From: Stappia stellulata DSM 5886
Lineage (GTDB): Bacteria; Pseudomonadota; Alphaproteobacteria; Rhizobiales; Stappiaceae
Direction: 5' to 3'
Assembly: GCF_000423705.1 (NCBI RefSeq)
Contig: NZ_AUIM01000010.1
Span: 62,001 to 126,000, forward strand
DNA length: 64,000 bases
Positions within the stretch are counted from its first letter, which is position 1; each line of letters opens with the position of its first letter. The notes under the pieces were generated by a model, which made no database searches, had not been told where the DNA came from, and was given only the letters and a program-made list of their open reading frames with translations. Positions 60,932 through 64,000 of this stretch are shown here, piece after piece. The translations under genes and the position numbers were made by a program.

Positions 60932-62481
60932 GCCTGCCGCTCGACCTCCTGATGTTCGCCGCGCTGATCGGCGCAATCCTGATCGGCTACCCGGTGTCGT
61001 TCACGCTTGCGGGGATCGCGACGCTTTTCGCATTTCTCGGCTATTTCACCGGCCAGTTCGACATGAGCCTGCTCGGCGCGCTGGCGCAGCGCGTGTTCGG
61101 ACTGATGACCAACCAGGTGCTGATCGCCATTCCGCTCTTCGTCTTCATGGGCGTCGTCCTGGAGAAAAGCCGCATCGCCGAAGACCTGCTGGAAACCGCC
61201 GGCCGGCTTTTCGGCACTCTGCGCGGCGGGCTCGGCATCTCGGTGGTTCTGGTCGGCGCGCTGCTGGCTGCCTCCACCGGCATCGTCGGCGCGACCGTGG
61301 TTGCCATGGGCCTCATCGCCCTGCCGGCCATGCTGCGCAACGGCTACGACCCGAAGCTTGCCAGCGGCATCGTCTGCACCTCCGGCACGCTCGGGCAGAT
61401 CATTCCGCCGTCGACGCTGCTGATCATCCTGTCCGACGTGATGTCCAACGCCTATCAGCAGGCGCAGTTTCGCGAGGGCAAATTCACCATCGAGACGATT
61501 TCGGTGGGTCAGGTCTTCGCCGCGGCCCTGCTGCCGGGGCTGACGCTCGTCGGCATCTACATCGTCTATCTGCTCATCAAGGCCTGGCTGTCGCCCGACG
61601 CAGCACCCGCGATGAAGTCGCTGGCGACGAAACCGAGCCGCCGGGAGGTTGCAACCGCCATTTTGCCGCCGGTGCTGCTGATCATCGCGGTGCTCGGCTC
61701 GATCCTCGGCGGCATCGCGACGCCGGGCGAAGCCGCTTCCGTCGGCGCGGTGGGCGCGCTGCTTATGGCCAGCGCGCGCCTGGGGGCCGGGTCCACCAAA
61801 CTGGTGATCGGCGGGGCCATCGCCCTCGCCCTGCTTGCCGTGCTTGCCGGAGTTCATCCGGTGCGCCTGCAGCGGACGGACGCAACCGTGTTCGACTGGA
61901 TCGTCGGCGGGGCGGCAAGCCTCCTCGTACTCATCTCGATCGCAGCCGTCGCGCAGGCGCTGACACGCACGTTCCGCGCCGGCGTGCTCAAGCCGGTGAT
62001 GACCTCGACACTTGCCGTGACCGCGATGATCTTCGCCACGATCCTGACGGCGAGCGTGTTCTCGCTGGTGTTCCGGGGCCTTGGCGGCGATCTCCGTGTC
62101 GAGGAGTTTCTCGCCAACATGCCCGGCGGCCCGCAAGGCGCCCTGGTCTTCGTGATGGCGCTGATCTTCGTGCTCGGCTTCTTCCTCGATTTCGTCGAAA
62201 TCTCGGTGATCCTGCTGCCGCTCGTCGCCCCCGTCCTGATCATCATGGGCCACGACCCGGTGTGGCTTTCGGTGCTGATCGCGATCAACCTGCAGACGTC
62301 CTTCCTGACGCCTCCCTTCGGGTTCTCGCTGTTCTATCTGCGCGGCGCGGCGCCGAAGGAAATCACGACGGGACAAATCTATCAGGGCGTCTTGCCCTTC
62401 ATCGCGCTGCAGATCGGCGGCATCGCCCTGGTCTGGCTGCTGCCGTCGATCGCGACACTCCTGCCGAAGCTCGTCTTCTGA
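60928..62481 (+). CDS. TRAP transporter large permease subunit (DctM-like)
   Basis: A 517-residue transport subunit that couples solute uptake to the sodium gradient. LLMFAALIGAILIGYPVSFTLAG is the DctM N-terminus; NQVLIAIPLFVFMGVVLEKSRIAEDLLE, VGATVVAMGLIALPAMLRNGY and SGTLGQIIPPSTLLIILSDV are conserved. It is about 80-90 residues longer than the usual 430, with additional helices between residues 280 and 360, as in the long-form TRAP large subunits associated with TakP-type receptors. The ATG overlaps the DctQ stop. It ends 64 bases before the convergent allA gene. Confidence 0.92.
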   Translation: MSLPLDLLMFAALIGAILIGYPVSFTLAGIATLFAFLGYFTGQFDMSLLGALAQRVFGLMTNQVLIAIPLFVFMGVVLEKSRIAEDLLETAGRLFGTLRGGLGISVVLVGALLAASTGIVGATVVAMGLIALPAMLRNGYDPKLASGIVCTSGTLGQIIPPSTLLIILSDVMSNAYQQAQFREGKFTIETISVGQVFAAALLPGLTLVGIYIVYLLIKAWLSPDAAPAMKSLATKPSRREVATAILPPVLLIIAVLGSILGGIATPGEAASVGAVGALLMASARLGAGSTKLVIGGAIALALLAVLAGVHPVRLQRTDATVFDWIVGGAASLLVLISIAAVAQALTRTFRAGVLKPVMTSTLAVTAMIFATILTASVFSLVFRGLGGDLRVEEFLANMPGGPQGALVFVMALIFVLGFFLDFVEISVILLPLVAPVLIIMGHDPVWLSVLIAINLQTSFLTPPFGFSLFYLRGAAPKEITTGQIYQGVLPFIALQIGGIALVWLLPSIATLLPKLVF

Positions 62482-62527
62482 GGGGCAATCCCGGCCACGC
62501 CGGAAACGGCTGTCAAAATCCGAAAAC

Positions 62528-62566
62528 CGTCACGCTCGCTCGCCTCACACCGCTGCGAGCGTGACG
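62528..62566 (-). terminator. Hairpin terminator at the end of allA
   Basis: CGTCACGCTCGC (62528-62539) and GCGAGCGTGACG (62555-62566) form a perfect 12-bp stem with a 15-base loop. On the minus strand the stem is followed by GG and a T-rich run (TTTTCGGATTTT), as in an intrinsic terminator. The 5' arm lies inside the last codons of allA (VTLAAV), so coding and termination sequence overlap. It may also stop read-through from dctM on the other strand, without a T-run there. Confidence 0.7.
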
Positions 62567-63051
62567 CTCTCGCCGTCGGGAAACCAGACTTCCTCCAGAT
62601 TGTTGCCCGCGCCCGCGCGGTCGACCACAAGGAAATCCTGCAAGGGCTGCAGCACCAGAAGCGGATGGTGCCAGATCCCCCGCCCGATCTGGATGCCCTG
62701 ATCGCCCCGCGCGAGAAAGCAGCGGCACGCATCGGCGCGCGGCGCATCGGCCACGACGACCAGCCACGAGTGCCGCTCCATCGGCACAAAGGCCTGCGAT
62801 GCCAGCGGATGACGTTCCAGCATGCGAACCGTCACAGGGCTCGGCCACGGCGTTCCCCGGAAAATCGAGAGAATCGCCTCGCCGCCCTCCCCCGGCGCAC
62901 TTGTCGCGAGTGCATGAAACCGGCGCGTGCGCCCCTCGTTTATCAGGTGACTGCGCGCCTGGTCCGCCTCGATGACATCGCCAAAGGGGGCAAAGACGTC
63001 TGCGGTCAACGGAACGGGAACGAGCGGCGGCGGGCTTGCGGAACGCGTCAC
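62545..63051 (-). CDS. allA: Ureidoglycolate lyase AllA
   Basis: A 168-residue cupin-type enzyme that splits ureidoglycolate to glyoxylate and urea in purine (allantoin) breakdown. ADVFAPFGDVIEADQARSHL, FRGTPWPSPVTVRMLERHPLASQ, FVPMERHSWLVVVA and QIGRGIWHHPLLVLQPLQDFLVVDR are AllA hallmarks, with His residues for the active site. GGAGA before the GTG at 63051 sets the start; the frame stays open upstream without a signal. No other allantoin gene is in the window. Length is normal for AllA. Confidence 0.9.
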   Translation of the reverse strand: MTRSASPPPLVPVPLTADVFAPFGDVIEADQARSHLINEGRTRRFHALATSAPGEGGEAILSIFRGTPWPSPVTVRMLERHPLASQAFVPMERHSWLVVVADAPRADACRCFLARGDQGIQIGRGIWHHPLLVLQPLQDFLVVDRAGAGNNLEEVWFPDGESVTLAAV

Positions 63052-63363
63052 AGGACTCTCCAAACTTGCATGACAGTAAAGGCGGAGACCCGCCACGACG
63101 GGCCACGAGGGTATGGAGCCCGCCTTGCGCTCCGGACTCCACATCCGCCCGCCGACCGTTTCTTCACCCAGCCTCGGGCGCAACAGCGCGAACGGCCGCA
63201 GGCACCTTGAGCCGAAGCGGACACCAGACCAATCTGTATCATCTTGGCAACACCCTTACCAAATTGTCACCCTACGTAAGCCGAAGGGCGAAACACTTAT
63301 TGAAATGCTCGCATTGGTTGATGAAATTGCGAAGACCCCAAAAGGACCACCAGCGAAGGTTGG
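63052..63363. other. Intergenic region before the autotransporter gene
   Basis: The 312 bases between allA and the autotransporter frame include a stretch (63220-63360) markedly richer in A+T than the window average. I see no gene in it. A 91-codon + strand frame at 63113-63388 has neither a ribosome-binding site nor recognisable motifs. The region should carry the promoters of allA (minus) and the autotransporter (plus). Confidence 0.5.
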
Positions 63364-64000
63364 GTGCCATTTGTTTTTCTCCTTTTGAACATTTGGGAGA
63401 GTGTCATTTCTTACAATCCGCCCGTCACCCGCCGTTTTCGTGTTTCCGGCCGGGAATTGCTTTCGTCCTCCTGTGCGGCCGCCATAGTGGCGGGCGCCGG
63501 CGGACAGGCTTTCGCACAGGATTCCCAGCGTCTTTGGGGCGCATGGGGCGAGCTTGGCGCTCAGGCGGGCGCGGAAACGAACGCCTTCCTCGAGGGGTTC
63601 ATGCCGATCGGCCAGGATGCAGACAGCATTGTCTTTCTCGACATGCGCCTGGACTATGGCGAGAACAGCCGCGGCTCCACGTCGCTCGGTCTCGGCATCC
63701 GCGAAATCGTCGGGCCGGACCTGATTCTTGGCGCGAATGTTTTCGTCGATGCCGTGCGAACGGAAAACAGCAACACGTTCGCCGGTGCGACGCTCGGCCT
63801 CGAGGCCTTCACCTCGATCTTCGACCTTCGCATCAACGCGCATGTCCCGATCGGCGGCCGCACCAGGCTCTCCCCCATCGTTTCCGGAGACGGGGTCAGC
63901 GTCGTCAACAACCAGCTGGTCGAAAACAGGACACGCGTGGACCGCAAGGAGGGCCTGCTGTCCGGCCTGACCGGCGAGATCGGCGCGATGTTCGATTCGC
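63364..64000 (+). CDS. Inverse autotransporter (intimin/invasin-type) beta-domain protein, partial
   Basis: The + strand frame is open to the window end, with no C-terminus seen. A basic segment (VTRRFRVSGRE) and hydrophobic stretch ending AGGQAFA-QD make a signal peptide. The following part has LEGFMPIGQDADSIVFLDMR, LDYGENSRGSTSLGLGIREI, GPDLILGANVFVDAVRTENS and ATLGLEAFTSIFDLRINAHV, matching the inverse autotransporter beta-barrel pattern (GLGxRxxx..DxxLGANxFxD..., LGLEAxxxxxDLRxNxxxP). Such proteins insert a barrel in the outer membrane and display a C-terminal passenger for adhesion. The start is unsure: GTG 63364 has GAAGG four bases before it; GGGAGAG at 63395-63401 points instead to ATT 63406. 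Confidence 0.78.
   Translation, partial: MPFVFLLLNIWESVISYNPPVTRRFRVSGRELLSSSCAAAIVAGAGGQAFAQDSQRLWGAWGELGAQAGAETNAFLEGFMPIGQDADSIVFLDMRLDYGENSRGSTSLGLGIREIVGPDLILGANVFVDAVRTENSNTFAGATLGLEAFTSIFDLRINAHVPIGGRTRLSPIVSGDGVSVVNNQLVENRTRVDRKEGLLSGLTGEIGAMFDS

Noticed and set aside
60637-62376. Charged 579-codon minus frame opposite dctM
   Set aside because: Antisense of a membrane protein typically reads as charged repeats; no other evidence.
63113-63388. 91-codon + strand frame before the autotransporter
   Set aside because: No ribosome-binding site or motif; the internal ATG at 63305 would give only 28 residues.

Overview
The window is high-GC, densely packed bacterial chromosome from an alphaproteobacterium. 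Markers are an Irr-type iron control element, an OpgH glucan synthase, HutC/HutF-type histidine catabolism, several TRAP transporters and cob genes of alphaproteobacterial type; a member of the Hyphomicrobiales (for example Stappiaceae-like) fits best, but that placement is inference. I see no rRNA, tRNA, phage, insertion sequence or CRISPR array.

Layout. 1-1136: end of a class III CoA-transferase gene and a small membrane protein. 1310-3202: OpgH periplasmic glucan glucosyltransferase. 3290-6632: four tightly coupled genes (MDR dehydrogenase, PTPS-like protein, GT4 glycosyltransferase, methyltransferase) that look like a small pathway for a glycosylated pterin-like metabolite. 6643-7848: thiolase. 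8179-14083: a cassette of carrier protein, acyl-CoA dehydrogenase homologue, class II synthetase-like amino acid:[carrier protein] ligase, DUF1839 protein and a GH2-like glycosidase. 14068-26532: a polysaccharide locus (tandem alpha/beta hydrolase, GH5 endoglucanase, Wzx flippase, two GT4 enzymes, polysaccharide deacetylase, Wzy-like polymerase, Wzz/ExoP-like co-polymerase, WecG/TagA transferase). 26540-38730: cobalamin corrin-ring genes of the early-cobalt (CbiX/CbiG/CbiD) type, with two paralogous methyltransferases inserted. 39139-40283: a cupin protein and a GcvR-like double-ACT protein. 40289-46107: a five-gene iron-acquisition operon (Cys-rich protein, imelysin, di-heme protein, imelysin, DUF1513) behind a perfect Irr box. 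46325-48379: MHYT-GGDEF-EAL protein. 48521-51421: MarR regulator, FAD monooxygenase and an orphan TRAP binding protein. 51622-62481: the histidine utilisation locus hutC-hutF / hutIHGU followed by a complete TRAP transporter. 62545-63051: ureidoglycolate lyase. 63364-64000: 5' part of an inverse autotransporter (intimin/invasin-type) beta-domain gene running off the window.

The best candidate for an undescribed system is 8179-14083. The ligase has the three Zn ligands expected of amino acid:[carrier protein] ligases, its probable carrier protein is encoded three genes upstream in the same operon, and the acyl-CoA dehydrogenase homologue is in a position to act on an aminoacyl-S-carrier thioester. 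The adjoining GH2, alpha/beta hydrolase and polysaccharide genes suggest, but do not prove, that the aminoacyl group ends up on a glycan.
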